Shown: in pieces, positions 26,235-35,007 of the stretch
Layout: each line of letters begins with the position of its first letter
Numbering within the stretch: position 1 is the stretch's first letter
DNA from: Paraburkholderia caribensis
Lineage (GTDB): Bacteria > Pseudomonadota > Gammaproteobacteria > Burkholderiales > Burkholderiaceae
Assembly: GCF_002902945.1 (NCBI RefSeq)
Contig: NZ_CP026102.1
Span: 620,001 to 684,000, forward strand
Direction: 5' to 3'
Length of the DNA stretch: 64,000 bases
Program-made: the position numbers and the translations under genes
The notes under the pieces: model-generated
Seen by the model: only the letters and a program-made list of their open reading frames with translations
Told to the model about the DNA's origin: nothing
Database searches by the model: none

Positions 26235-26505
26235 GTGTTCTCCTTCAGTGGGCTTAGGAATCAGTCGAAGGCATTCTATGGGCCGCTCCCGCATGCAGGT
26301 GAAACGACGATGTCGCTTGTGTAACGGGGCGTAAAGCTTGTGGCGCGTCGCGCGCGGCGATGCAATGCGTTCGCGCGGCGAGCGACGCGAGGCGTTGCGA
26401 AGACATGCGCGGTGTGTCGGGAGTATCGTGAGTGGCGCGGCAGATAGTGCCGCCCGCTCTCAAACGCGAAGCATGACGGCTTCGCATACTCGTCAGGAGA
26501 TCGCA

Positions 26506-27105
26506 ATGGCCAAGGTTCTCGTTCTCTATTACTCGTCGTACGGGCATGTCGAAAAGATGGCGGAGGCCGTCGCGGAAGGCGCGCGTGGCGCGGGTGCGCA
26601 GGTCGATGTCAAGCGCGTGCCGGAGACCGTGCCCGAAGAGATCGCAAAGAAGTCGAACTTCAAGCTCGACCAGCAGGCGCCCATTGCGACGGTTGCCGAT
26701 CTCGAACAATACGATGCAATCGTGGTTGGCACGGGCACGCGTTATGGGCGCATGTCGTCGCAGATGGCGGCGTTTCTCGATCAGACGGGCGGACTATGGG
26801 TGCGCGGCGCGCTGAACGGCAAGGTCGGCGCGGCGTTCGCATCGACGGGCACGCAGCACGGCGGACAGGAGACCACGTTGTTCTCGATCATCACGAACCT
26901 GATGCATCTGGGGATGATCATCGTGGGCTTGCCGTATAGCCATCAGGGGATGATGAACATGACGGAGATCGTCGGTGGCGCGCCTTATGGCGCTACGACG
27001 ATCGCAGCGGCCGACGGTTCGCGTCAACCTAGCGCAATCGATCTGGAAGGCGCACGGCATCAGGGCGAACTGGTCGCGAAGACGGCGGCCAAGCTGTTTG
27101 GCTGA
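26506..27105 (+). CDS. wrbA: NAD(P)H:quinone oxidoreductase WrbA
   Basis: 199 residues, full length. Flavodoxin-like fold with LYYSSYGHVEKMAEAVAEGA (FMN phosphate loop, residues 6-25), GTGTRYGRMSSQMAAFLDQTGGLW, and GAAFASTGTQHGGQETTL, the WrbA-specific insert. It reduces quinones by two electrons to prevent redox cycling. AGGAGA lies 5 nt before the ATG. Divergent from the DUF4142 gene. Confidence 0.93.
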   Translation: MAKVLVLYYSSYGHVEKMAEAVAEGARGAGAQVDVKRVPETVPEEIAKKSNFKLDQQAPIATVADLEQYDAIVVGTGTRYGRMSSQMAAFLDQTGGLWVRGALNGKVGAAFASTGTQHGGQETTLFSIITNLMHLGMIIVGLPYSHQGMMNMTEIVGGAPYGATTIAAADGSRQPSAIDLEGARHQGELVAKTAAKLFG

Positions 27106-27193
27106 GCGGCCTCTTGCTTGCTGGAGTCCGCGGCGGAACGCACTGAACGCGCGAAAGCGCACGGGAATTCGCGCGCCTTCAGTGCGCCGTCGT

Positions 27194-27748
27194 TCACGCT
27201 GCGGCGGGTGTTTCCGGCGGCAACGTCAGTTGCGCGACTTGGACGTTGTCGAGCTGTTCGAGCAAGGAAGGCGCGAGCAACAGCTTCGCCTTGCGAATGC
27301 CTGCGCCCATCACCACTTGCCGGCGCGCCATCACGCCGGCATCGACGAGCACGCGCCAGTTCGCGGGCAGGCCGAACGCGGTGATGCCGCCGAACTCCAT
27401 CGCGCTTTGTTCCGTTGCGATCTCGCGCTGCGCGAACGAAATGCGCTTTGCGCCCAGCACGGCTTTTACCGCGCCATTGACGTCGAGCCGCAGCGAGCCG
27501 AGCGTCACGATCGCGGCGAGATGCTCGCCTCCATCCTTTTTGTACTTGACGACGATGGTGTTCGCGCAGTCTTCCATCGGGAAGCCGTAGCGCGCGCTGA
27601 AGTCGGCTGTGTCCGATGCGTCGTCGGTGACGGCGAACACGACGATGTCGCGGCCTGCCACGGATGCGGCGACGTGCGCGGGAAGATGTGCGCCGATATG
27701 CTCGGGCGCGATGATGTCGAGCTTCTGAAGCGGTTCGTGCGAAAGCAT
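27194..27748 (-). CDS. YbaK/aminoacyl-tRNA deacylase family protein
   Basis: About 184 residues of the YbaK/ProX editing fold: HLPAHVAASVAGRDIVVFAVTDDASD, IVVKYKKDGGEHLAAIVTLGSLRLD, RISFAQREIATEQSAMEFGGITAFGLP and a G-x-G-x-R-K-like end (GAGIRKAKLLL). Such proteins hydrolyse mischarged tRNA. The lysine in VVKYK fits the catalytic position. Start chosen with AGGTCACC upstream. Confidence 0.82.
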   Translation of the reverse strand: MLSHEPLQKLDIIAPEHIGAHLPAHVAASVAGRDIVVFAVTDDASDTADFSARYGFPMEDCANTIVVKYKKDGGEHLAAIVTLGSLRLDVNGAVKAVLGAKRISFAQREIATEQSAMEFGGITAFGLPANWRVLVDAGVMARRQVVMGAGIRKAKLLLAPSLLEQLDNVQVAQLTLPPETPAAA

Positions 27749-27836
27749 GGTGACCTGTGAGCAGTGAGCGGACGAAAACAACGCGCACACATTGTACGAT
27801 TTGCGGCTGATCCGCGGCCGCATTGCGCGCATGCGG

Positions 27837-28850
27837 TCAGTCGCCGGGCGAGCGTTGTGGCGCGCTGGCGTTCACGGGAAAAAGATGCACGCTCATGAAG
27901 TCGACGAAGGCCCGCATTTTCGGCGTCAATTGCCCGCCCGAAGGCCACAGTGCGCGAAACACGCTGAGCGCGCCGGAGTATTCGCGCAGAACCGGGACGA
28001 GCGTGCCGCTCTCCACCTGCGCGCGCACCGTGAAATCCGGCACGCAGGCGAGGCCGAGATCCTGCTCGGCCATCGCGATCAGCGGCTCGACGGCGGTGGC
28101 GATGGCGGTCGTGGGCAAGTCGATGTCGATCGACTCGCCGTCGCGTTCGAGCGGCCAGCGGCGCAGCTTCCCCGTGGTCGGAAAGCGATGCTGAAGACAC
28201 GCATGATGGACGAGCGCCTCGGGCATCGTGAGGGGCGGATGTTTCGCGAGGTACGCGGGTGACGCGACGATCAGATGCACGTAGGTGCCCATCGTTCGCG
28301 TGATCAGTTGCGAGTCGTTGACGTCGCCCGTGCGCATCACGACGTCGAAGCCTTCTTCGATCACATCGACCATCCGGTCGCTGAAGTCGATGTCCAGCAT
28401 GATCTCGGGATAAGCCTTCATGAATTCGCCGATCACGGGCATCATCAGCTTCGTCACCATCGGCATGCTCACACGCAGCTTGCCGCGCGGCGCGGCATGC
28501 GCGAGCGCGAGTTCGCTCTCCGCGGCCTCGATCTCCTCGAAGATGCGCTGGCAGCGCGTGAGAAACAGTGCGCCTTCGGGGGTGAGCGTGATGCTGCGCG
28601 TGCTGCGATGAAAGAGCCGCGCGCCGAGCCGTGTTTCCAGACGTGAAATGGCCTTGCCGACTGCGGATGCCGAGATGCCGATCTGGCGGCCTGCTTCGGT
28701 GAAACTGCGGGTTTCCGCGGCGCGCACGAAGATGTTGAGCGAGCCGAAGCGGTCCATTGCGCCCGTACTCGTCGTGCCGTCGATGGTCGCCGACGACGCG
28801 GAGTGCAGCTTGACGGGCGCTGTGCGCGCCACATCGGCTTGTGTAGCCAT
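27837..28850 (-). CDS. LysR family transcriptional regulator
   Basis: 337 residues. After a 31-residue polar extension the winged HTH reads FVRAAETRSFTEAGRQIGISASAVGKAISRLETRLGARLFHRSTRSITLTPEG. A periplasmic-binding-like effector domain follows (LRVSMPMVTKLMMPVIGEF to LWPSGGQLTPKMRAFVDFM). The start has GGAG 7 nt upstream; a second ATG at residue 32 is the more common start for this subfamily. The target is unknown; there is no divergent partner gene. Confidence 0.9.
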   Translation of the reverse strand: MATQADVARTAPVKLHSASSATIDGTTSTGAMDRFGSLNIFVRAAETRSFTEAGRQIGISASAVGKAISRLETRLGARLFHRSTRSITLTPEGALFLTRCQRIFEEIEAAESELALAHAAPRGKLRVSMPMVTKLMMPVIGEFMKAYPEIMLDIDFSDRMVDVIEEGFDVVMRTGDVNDSQLITRTMGTYVHLIVASPAYLAKHPPLTMPEALVHHACLQHRFPTTGKLRRWPLERDGESIDIDLPTTAIATAVEPLIAMAEQDLGLACVPDFTVRAQVESGTLVPVLREYSGALSVFRALWPSGGQLTPKMRAFVDFMSVHLFPVNASAPQRSPGD

Positions 28851-28954
28851 GGCAGGTCTCCGGAACTCGAAGCGCCGCCCGGCGAGCCAGCGCGGGCGGC
28901 GCGTCGCACGCTAGCCGTGCGCGTCCGAAGTGTAGCGCGTGCGCGCCGTGTCGA

Positions 28955-29536
28955 TCATTCGAGGTCGTCGAGCTGATCCGCGAGGATCATCTGCGACATG
29001 TTGCGCGGCCGGCTCGACGGACGGCTGAACGGTCCATACACGGCGTCGCCGCGCACGATGCTGGCGCCCGTCAGCGCGCACACGCCGCGCGAGCGCGCAA
29101 TGCGGCGCACCCACAGCTGCTCGGTATAGCGGCCGGCCGTCGAATCGCGCCAGGTGATCGAAATCGACTTCGCGCCGAACCGTTCGACGAACGTGATCAC
29201 CGCGTCGCTATGCTGGCTCGCGGCCGCTTGCGCGCGCTCGGCCGTGGCGCTGCGGCGCGCGGCACGCGCGGCGCAAGCGCCCTTGTCGCATTTGTCGGAC
29301 GATGCGAGCTTGCTGTCCTGCGCGGGCGACTTGCCGAGCCGCGAAATCGTCGCGGTCCACGGGTCGTGCAGCGCGGGCGTGGCGGGCGCAATACCGCCGC
29401 CTGCCGGCTCGGACCGAAGATCGGCATAGAGCGTTTCCTTGCGACGCAGTTCCGGCTCACCGTTCGCGCGCCGGTTTGCGTGGGCGCGAGGCCTGGGCTC
29501 AGGCGTACTGGCTGTTGCAGTTCCAATCCTGCTCAC
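28955..29536 (-). CDS. DUF3331 protein
   Basis: 193 residues. The N-terminal half is Arg/Ala/Pro-rich and disordered-looking. The C-terminal 80 residues (SISITWRDSTAGRYTEQLWVRRIARSRGVCALTGASIVRGDAVYGP) are the DUF3331 domain, found largely in Burkholderia-group bacteria, with a CALTG motif. Function unknown. GTG start with GAGGAG 5 nt upstream. Confidence 0.8.
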   Translation of the reverse strand: MSRIGTATASTPEPRPRAHANRRANGEPELRRKETLYADLRSEPAGGGIAPATPALHDPWTATISRLGKSPAQDSKLASSDKCDKGACAARAARRSATAERAQAAASQHSDAVITFVERFGAKSISITWRDSTAGRYTEQLWVRRIARSRGVCALTGASIVRGDAVYGPFSRPSSRPRNMSQMILADQLDDLE

Positions 29537-30053
29537 GTCGACTCCTCGTTAAAGCGTGGCCCGTCGAGGCGGCTCATTCGATCACGCAGAACCTTACGTT
29601 CTGCTTTTGATGGCCGCCCGGCAGCCGCATTTGCGGCCACCTTGCGCGCGGGCGAAAACGCATGCGCCGCGCGTCGCTGCGCCCTGACGGCGAACGATGG
29701 GGAGCGGCTTCACGCTGCATCACAGCGTTGCAATCAGCTTTCGCGGCCGGCGCGGATGACCGGTCGCATGGCACGCATCCTAGCGGCTTGCCTTTGGCAG
29801 ATAAATGCCAGCTAAATGAACACTCAATTTATCTAACTCAAACAATGGGACGGGACGGGTATGCCAATCGACGGCAATCGCTTGCCGCATCAGGCTGTCC
29901 GGCGATGCATATGCACACCGGTCGGGCGCGCAAACGCCCGATAGCCGCCACGCGGCGCAAGGTCTTGTCTTGACAACGCAAGACGGGCGGCCATACTCGG
30001 ACGGTACTTCGCCGCCCGGCCACAACCTGTTTCCACCGCAAGGACGCGCCGTC
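29537..30053. other. Gap between divergent DUF3331 and DUF427 genes
   Basis: About 515 bases with no supported gene. At 29586-29604, GCAGAAC pairs with GTTCTGC across 5 nt, followed by TTTT on the plus strand; it is a hairpin or operator 50 nt upstream of the DUF3331 start. Nothing else stands out. Confidence 0.45.
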
Positions 30054-30431
30054 ATGCACAAGACAGTGAAGATTCCCGGACCCGATCATCCCATCGCGAT
30101 TGCAAAAAGCGGGTCACGCGTGGTCGTGTCCGTGGCAGGACAGAAGATCGCCGACAGCACCGACGCGCTGTCCTTCCATGAAGCCTCGTACCCTGAAGTC
30201 CTCTACATTCCGCGCAAGGACGTCGACATGTCGCTGCTCGAACGCACCGATCATTCGACGTATTGCCCGTACAAGGGCGAGTGCAGCTACTACAGCATTC
30301 CCGTTGGCGGCGAGCGCTCCGTCAATGCGGTGTGGAGTTACGAAAGTCCGTACGAAGCCGTCGAGTCGATCAGGGACCATGTTGCGTTCTATCGCGACCG
30401 CGTGGACGCCATCGAGGTCAGCGCGCCATAA
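30054..30431 (+). CDS. DUF427 domain protein
   Basis: About 125 residues of the DUF427 fold: KSGSRVVVSVAGQKIADSTDALSFHEASYPEVLYIPRKDVDMSLLERTDHSTYCPYKGECSYYSI, ending with DHVAFYRDRVD. The CPYKG segment is the family hallmark. Function unknown, often near redox genes. AAGGACGCG precedes the ATG, chosen over an upstream start without such a site. Confidence 0.88.
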   Translation: MHKTVKIPGPDHPIAIAKSGSRVVVSVAGQKIADSTDALSFHEASYPEVLYIPRKDVDMSLLERTDHSTYCPYKGECSYYSIPVGGERSVNAVWSYESPYEAVESIRDHVAFYRDRVDAIEVSAP

Positions 30432-30866
30432 ACACGCGAACGCGCGGCCAGTTTCCGGCCCACTGCGGTGCCATCGACGCCCTCGTCCGAGGGCTTCACA
30501 ACTTCACTTCTTCAATCGAATCGCGACGCGCCGTCGCCCGTTTTCCGTCGCATTTTCGTCGTTGACACCACTGTCAAACGCGGCGCACGCATTCAAATTT
30601 GACGCGATTGATAAAAAATAAAGACAAGAAAAGTCATTTCCGAAAAGCTCCGTTTATTCACGGCGCAGCCAATCACCCAAATAACATAAAACGCCCGAAA
30701 GCCGCATGTATGCACGCTTTCAGGGCATCGGATGCAGCCGGCATTAAATGATTTTTTGTTGATTTTTTTTCGGAACCTTCTTGCCGTAAGCTTTTCGTAA
30801 ACACCATTGCGTTTGTCCGCGATGGACTGACTCCGTTCAATTGAGAACCCGGCAGGAGCACGATCG
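30432..30866. other. AT-rich intergenic region before carbonic anhydrase
   Basis: About 435 bases. GCCCGAAAGC pairs imperfectly with GCTTTCAGGGC (30691-30725), a possible hairpin. A run of T near 30755-30770 could aid termination or the carbonic anhydrase promoter. No credible gene. Confidence 0.45.
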
Positions 30867-31556
30867 ATGAATCATCCAAAACGCTTATTGCTTTCCAATC
30901 TGGCATGGTCGCAAGAGGTCTCGGCGCGCGAGCCCGAGTTCTTCACGGAACTCGCGCGCGGCCAGCAGCCGCGCTTTCTGTGGATCGGTTGCTCCGATAG
31001 CCGCGTGCCCGCCGAGCGCGTCACCAATGCGCAGCCGGGGGAATTGTTCGTCCATCGCAACATCGCGAACCTCTACACCTCCGACGACGGCAACACATCG
31101 AGCGTGATCGAATACGCCGTGCATGCACTGAAGGTCGAGCACGTGATCATCTGCGGACATCATCATTGCGGCGGCGTGCGCGCCGCGCTGTCGCCGCCTT
31201 CGGATGCGCTGCCCATCGTGAACCGGCGCATTGCAGGTTTGCGCGAGCTCGCCGAACGTCATCGCGACGAACTGCATGCGATCGCGGATTTCGACGAGCG
31301 CGTCGACCGCTTCGCGGAGTTAAACGTGATCGAGCAGGTGCGGCTGCTGCGCGAGTCGCCCATCGTGCGCCGCGCGCCGCGTCCGCCGCAGGTGCACGGC
31401 TGGATTTTCGGGCTGCGCGCAGGGCTTATCACGCAACTCACCGATATGGATGAAGCCCGCGACATCGCCGAAGCACACGCCGAAGCGCACGCCGAAGGGC
31501 ACGCCCAAGCGCACGCCGAAGCGTCCCCGTCCGTCGCCGTGCGCGACGCTGCGTAG
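30867..31556 (+). CDS. can: Beta-class carbonic anhydrase with His-Ala repeat tail
   Basis: 229 residues. The zinc and catalytic set matches Escherichia coli Can in position: C42, D44, R46 (IGCSDSR), H98 and C101 (CGHHHCGG). It interconverts CO2 and bicarbonate. After residue 200 the protein carries an added tail of alternating Glu/Ala-His units (EAHAEAHAEGHAQAHAEA), encoded by 12-bp repeats, not needed for the fold and possibly metal-binding. AGGAG precedes the ATG. A SulP transporter follows 118 nt downstream. Confidence 0.94.
   Translation: MNHPKRLLLSNLAWSQEVSAREPEFFTELARGQQPRFLWIGCSDSRVPAERVTNAQPGELFVHRNIANLYTSDDGNTSSVIEYAVHALKVEHVIICGHHHCGGVRAALSPPSDALPIVNRRIAGLRELAERHRDELHAIADFDERVDRFAELNVIEQVRLLRESPIVRRAPRPPQVHGWIFGLRAGLITQLTDMDEARDIAEAHAEAHAEGHAQAHAEASPSVAVRDAA
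31470..31523 (+). repeat. 12-bp in-frame tandem repeat in the carbonic anhydrase gene
   Basis: Units of GAAGCACACGCC, GAAGCGCACGCC, GAAGGGCACGCC, CAAGCGCACGCC and a partial fifth encode the EAHA/EGHA/QAHA tail. Twelve bases keep the frame if copies are gained or lost. Confidence 0.85.
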
Positions 31557-31674
31557 GGACGCTCGGGCAGTTCTCCCGTTTTCAGACTCACTCACGCCCA
31601 TTTCACCGACATGTCCATCAAGCCGCCGGCGCGCGACGCCGGGCGGTGTGGCTCAACTCGACCTCGCGGATACC

Positions 31675-33237
31675 ATGCACACTCCACCTGTTTCCCGTTT
31701 ATCGAACCTGCGCAGCGATGTCTTCGCCGGGATCGTCGTGTTTCTCGTCGCGCTGCCGCTATGTCTCGGCATCGCCACCGCGTCCGGCGTCGATCCATTT
31801 GCCGGGCTGGTGTCCGGCATCGTCGGCGGACTGGTGGTCGCGCTGTTGAGCGGCTCGCATCTGAGCGTGAGCGGGCCGGCTGCGGGCCTCGTCGTGATCG
31901 TCGTGTCGGCAATCGCGTCGCTCGGCAGTTTCTCCGCGTTTCTCGCCGCCGTGCTGATCGCGGGCGCGTTGCAGATCGGCTTCGGCCTGCTGCGCGCGGG
32001 ACAGCTTGCCAGCTTCGTGCCCGTCGCCGTCATCAAGGGCATGCTGGCTTCGATCGGCATCATCCTGATCGTCAAGCAGATTCCACTCGGCGTGGGGCTC
32101 GTGAGCGGCGCGGATGCCAACGTGGCGCACGCGGCCATGCTGGCGACGCCGTTCGGAAAACTGTCGATAGTGACGACTGCGCTTGCGCTCATCTCGCTGG
32201 CGATGCTGTTCGCGTGGGAGACGCCGCGCGCCAAGCGCTACGCGGTCGTGCGCATGCTGCCGGGGCCGCTCGCGGTCGTCGCGCTCGGCATCGGCGTGAC
32301 GCTCGCGCTCGATGTGCTCGCGCCCGCGCTTGCGGTGCCCGCCGAGCACCGCGTGTCGCTGATGCCGCTGGACTCGTTCGCGGCGCTGACGGGCGCGATT
32401 TCGATGCCCGACTTCAGGCAGCTCGTGGACGGCCACGTCTGGCGCGTCGGCTTGACGCTCGCCATCGTCGCGAGTCTGGAGACGCTGCTGAGTCTCGAAG
32501 CCGTCGAACAGATCGATCCGAAGCGCCGCCGCGCGTCGCCGGACCGCGAGTTGAAGGCGCAGGGCGTGGGCAATATGGTGGCGGCCGTGCTGGGCGGTCT
32601 GCCGCTGACGGCCGTGATCGTGCGTAGTTCGGCGAACGTGAATGCGGGCGCGCAGACGCGCATGTCGGCCGTGATTCACGGCGTGCTGCTGCTGGCGAGC
32701 GTGTTCGCGCTGACGGCGGTGCTGAACCTGATTCCGCTCGCCTGTCTCGCGGCGATCCTGATTCACACGGGCTACAAGCTCGCGAAGCCGGCGCTCTTTA
32801 CGGCGATGGCGCGCGAAGGCGTCGACCGCTTCGTGCCGTTCGCGGCGACGATTGCCGGCGTGCTCGCGACGGATCTGCTGATCGGCATTGGCATCGGCAT
32901 TGCGACGAGCGCGGTGCTCGCGTTGCGCGCGAACCTGTCGCGCACGTTCACGCTGACGCGTCACGACGATCACTATCTGCTGGTGCTGCGCAAGGACGCG
33001 ACGTTCCTGTCGAAACCGATGCTCACGCGCTGTCTCGCGCAGATCCCCGACCGCGCGACGGTGCTGATCGACGCGGAGCGTGCCGATTTCATCGACCGCG
33101 ATATCCGCGACACGCTCGATGCGTTCGTGGGCGAGGCGGCGCAGCGGCAGATTACCGTCGAGCGCCTGCGCTGGCCGGAGCCGGCGGCTCAGGAAGGGCA
33201 GGCGCCGCTGCCGTCGCTGGGCGCGACGACGGGCTGA
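31675..33237 (+). CDS. SulP family anion transporter with STAS-like tail (probable bicarbonate transporter)
   Basis: About 520 residues with some ten or more hydrophobic helices starting with RSDVFAGIVVFLVALPLCLGIATASG, the SulP signature, and SGPAAGLVVIVVSAIASLGSF. The last 80 residues (YLLVLRKDATFLSKPMLTRCLAQIPDRATVLIDAERADFIDRDI) look like a STAS domain. Downstream of a carbonic anhydrase in the same orientation, bicarbonate is the likely substrate (BicA-like), but sulfate cannot be excluded. The start is uncertain: an in-frame GTG lies 9 codons upstream. Confidence 0.87.
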   Translation: MHTPPVSRLSNLRSDVFAGIVVFLVALPLCLGIATASGVDPFAGLVSGIVGGLVVALLSGSHLSVSGPAAGLVVIVVSAIASLGSFSAFLAAVLIAGALQIGFGLLRAGQLASFVPVAVIKGMLASIGIILIVKQIPLGVGLVSGADANVAHAAMLATPFGKLSIVTTALALISLAMLFAWETPRAKRYAVVRMLPGPLAVVALGIGVTLALDVLAPALAVPAEHRVSLMPLDSFAALTGAISMPDFRQLVDGHVWRVGLTLAIVASLETLLSLEAVEQIDPKRRRASPDRELKAQGVGNMVAAVLGGLPLTAVIVRSSANVNAGAQTRMSAVIHGVLLLASVFALTAVLNLIPLACLAAILIHTGYKLAKPALFTAMAREGVDRFVPFAATIAGVLATDLLIGIGIGIATSAVLALRANLSRTFTLTRHDDHYLLVLRKDATFLSKPMLTRCLAQIPDRATVLIDAERADFIDRDIRDTLDAFVGEAAQRQITVERLRWPEPAAQEGQAPLPSLGATTG

Positions 33238-33252
33238 GCCGTAAAAAGGGCG

Positions 33253-33278
33253 CGATAGCGCGCGGCAGCGCGTTATCG
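33253..33278 (+). terminator. Hairpin after the SulP gene
   Basis: CGATAGCGCGC pairs with GCGCGTTATCG, with one G-T pair, around a 4-nt loop. No strong T-run follows, so termination is only likely. Confidence 0.45.
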
Positions 33279-33369
33279 GTGTTGTCGAACAGCGGTTTCG
33301 GACAGTGCTGGCCGGAAGGCGAGGGCGCTGACGGGCGGCGCATCCTCGCCTGACCGGCGGAAGGCGGGA

Positions 33370-33513
33370 TTATTCGGCGATCGAAAAGCGCGACGGCCGC
33401 GCCTGCTTCGCTTTGCTGGGACGCTCGACACGCGGGCTGGCACCGCGGATGAACAGCACTGCGCACAACGCCACCATGGCCCAGATGCAAAGAATTACGG
33501 TCAAGACGTTCAT
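33370..33513 (-). CDS. 47-residue membrane protein
   Basis: The translated protein starts MNVLTVILCIWAMVALCAVL and continues FIRGASP then a basic tail (RVERPSKAKQARPSRFSIAE). One transmembrane helix with a positive C-terminal side. It has a normal start and stop and coherent codon use. Five hexanucleotide repeats of ACTGAG/ACTGGA type end right before the ATG and supply the only purine-rich ribosome-binding sequence (GGAACTGGAA). Function unknown. Confidence 0.6.
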   Translation of the reverse strand: MNVLTVILCIWAMVALCAVLFIRGASPRVERPSKAKQARPSRFSIAE

Positions 33514-33514
33514 T

Positions 33515-33544
33515 TCCAGTTCCAGTCTCAGTCTCAGTCTTAGT
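33515..33544 (-). repeat. Hexanucleotide repeat at a translation start
   Basis: Read on the minus strand: ACTAAG, ACTGAG, ACTGAG, ACTGGA, ACTGGA, then one base before the ATG of the 47-residue protein. Copy-number change would alter leader length and the number of GGA motifs. Confidence 0.85.
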
Positions 33545-33615
33545 GGGTCGGCACTACGGACGTTGCCGGGCTGCCACCGTCGGGTTCGGTTCTCGTGGTC
33601 GCGCGGGGCGGCCGG

Positions 33616-33900
33616 TCAATGCGTGGTGTGCTGCGTTTCGCCGTCGAACAGAAGCTCGTCGATCAGCCGGGTGGTCACGGCAAGCTGCTTCTCCAGCGAC
33701 ACACGCGCCAGTTCCGCGCTCACCGCGTCGCCGCGTGCGACGGCGGCGTGCGTCTGGGTGGCGAGGCGCAGCACCGTGTCGGAGGCGAGCTGCAAGCCGC
33801 GCATCAGCTCGGACTCCGGGTATTCCCGCTGGCTATTCCACTCCGGCGCGCTGAGCGCGTCGGGCTCGAACGGGTTGCTTCTGTCATGACGGGAAGACAT
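33616..33900 (-). CDS. Hypothetical helical protein
   Basis: 94 residues: a polar start (RHDRSNPFEPDALSAPEWN) then a long amphipathic helix region (SELMRGLQLASDTVLRLATQTHAAVARGDAVSAELARVSLEKQLAVTTRLIDELL). Soluble, probably dimeric coiled coil. GAGGAG lies 7 nt before the ATG. Function unknown. Confidence 0.72.
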   Translation of the reverse strand: MSSRHDRSNPFEPDALSAPEWNSQREYPESELMRGLQLASDTVLRLATQTHAAVARGDAVSAELARVSLEKQLAVTTRLIDELLFDGETQHTTH

Positions 33901-34243
33901 TTCAGGCTCCTCAGTGCACTGGCATGACTGCAGTGTGCGCCGCGTCGCCGGCGTTCAATCGGCCGAACAGAGGCCGATTTCGGATTCATACCGCCGTCAT
34001 CGAAATGTGCTCGTGCACGGTCAGAATGCCTGCTTCCTGTCCACGTCCCGGCGAATGGTAAGCAACTGTTAGTGCGCGGTCTGCGCGTAAAGGCCCTGGG
34101 TTGCGCGGGCTCCTTTCTTGCGCGGGTCGAGTGCGTGGCGCGGCGGGCGTCCCGTCGTATCGAGCTGTAATGCGCCGTCACAAGTGGTCACGCATGTCTT
34201 CTGTAGCGTCTGCTCAAATGGCGCTAGAGAAGGGAGAACGATC
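33901..34243. other. Gap between divergent genes
   Basis: About 340 bases with no gene that I can support and no clear repeat or hairpin. It should hold the divergent promoters of the flanking genes. Confidence 0.4.
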
Positions 34244-34435
34244 ATGAAAAAGCTTCTGACGCTGGCAGCCGTCGCCATGGCGACAATCGGTTTGGGAGGC
34301 TGCGTCGTCGCGCCGCCGTATGGTTATGGGTACGCGCCGGCGTACGGCTACGCGCCGGGGTATTACGCGGGGCCGTCGGTGAACGTCGGCATCGGCTATA
34401 GCTGTTGCTGGGGCCATGGCGGCTGGCACCGGTAA
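34244..34435 (+). CDS. Small Tyr/Gly-rich lipoprotein
   Basis: 63 residues with a lipobox (MATIGLGGC, Cys20). The mature part is Tyr/Gly/Pro-rich (YGYGYAPAYGYAPGYYAG) and ends in a cysteine/histidine patch (YSCCWGHGGWHR). Such proteins occur widely in the Burkholderia envelope. AAGGGAGAACG precedes the ATG. Function unknown. Confidence 0.78.
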   Translation: MKKLLTLAAVAMATIGLGGCVVAPPYGYGYAPAYGYAPGYYAGPSVNVGIGYSCCWGHGGWHR

Positions 34436-34481
34436 GCGCATCCAGACGCATCCCGACGGATCGCGCGATCGAGACCCAAAG

Positions 34482-34522
34482 AAGCCGGACACGGATGCGT
34501 CAGCGTCCCGTCTGGCTTTTTT
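34482..34522 (+). terminator. Intrinsic terminator after the Tyr/Gly-rich lipoprotein
   Basis: AAGCCGGAC pairs with GTCTGGCTT (one G-T pair) and is followed by TTTTTT. Confidence 0.72.
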
Positions 34523-34708
34523 AATGTGATGCGGCGCGCAGGCCGCGCGGTGGCTGGAGTTCGGCGTCAGGCGGCGCAGATTGCGCGCGCATGCGGCCGC
34601 GCGCGCTGCGGGTTGCTGTACGATCTCGGAAAGAATGCGCCCGCGCCATAGCGGCGCGTCTTCCGACGCCACGATTCCGCAACGACATCTACGTTTTCGC
34701 ACCCCAGC

Positions 34709-34900
34709 ATGGACTACCGCGTTACCTACGAGCACAGCCTCGCCACCGCCCCAGACGACTTCATCGTGAATGTGCCGTCGCAACTGGTGTCGGATGTGCC
34801 GTCGAACATTCCCAAGGCGCTGCTGCCCGAAGCGATCGAAAAGCTGATACTCGAACGTTCTCCGCGCATCGGCCGCATCCGCAACCTCCGGCTTATCTGA
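34709..34900 (+). CDS. 63-residue hypothetical protein
   Basis: Reads MDYRVTYEHSLATAPDDFIV and continues with VNVPSQLVSDVPSNIPKALLPEAIEKL. Soluble. No good ribosome-binding site (CCCCAGC before the ATG). The hydrophobic spacing looks like a real small domain, but I cannot name it. Confidence 0.5.
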   Translation: MDYRVTYEHSLATAPDDFIVNVPSQLVSDVPSNIPKALLPEAIEKLILERSPRIGRIRNLRLI

Positions 34901-35007
34901 CGTTTTTCTTTCGGCGGCAGGCTTTGTCGTTTTTCTGCTCTGGCCGCCGCGCTTGAAAACGGCTTGCTTGCCCCGCATGTGCGGCTCTCGTTATACGGAG
35001 CCTTGTC

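Noticed and set aside
30673..30906. Minus-strand frame of 77 codons overlapping the carbonic anhydrase start
   Set aside because: Overlaps a certain gene and its promoter; no supporting site.
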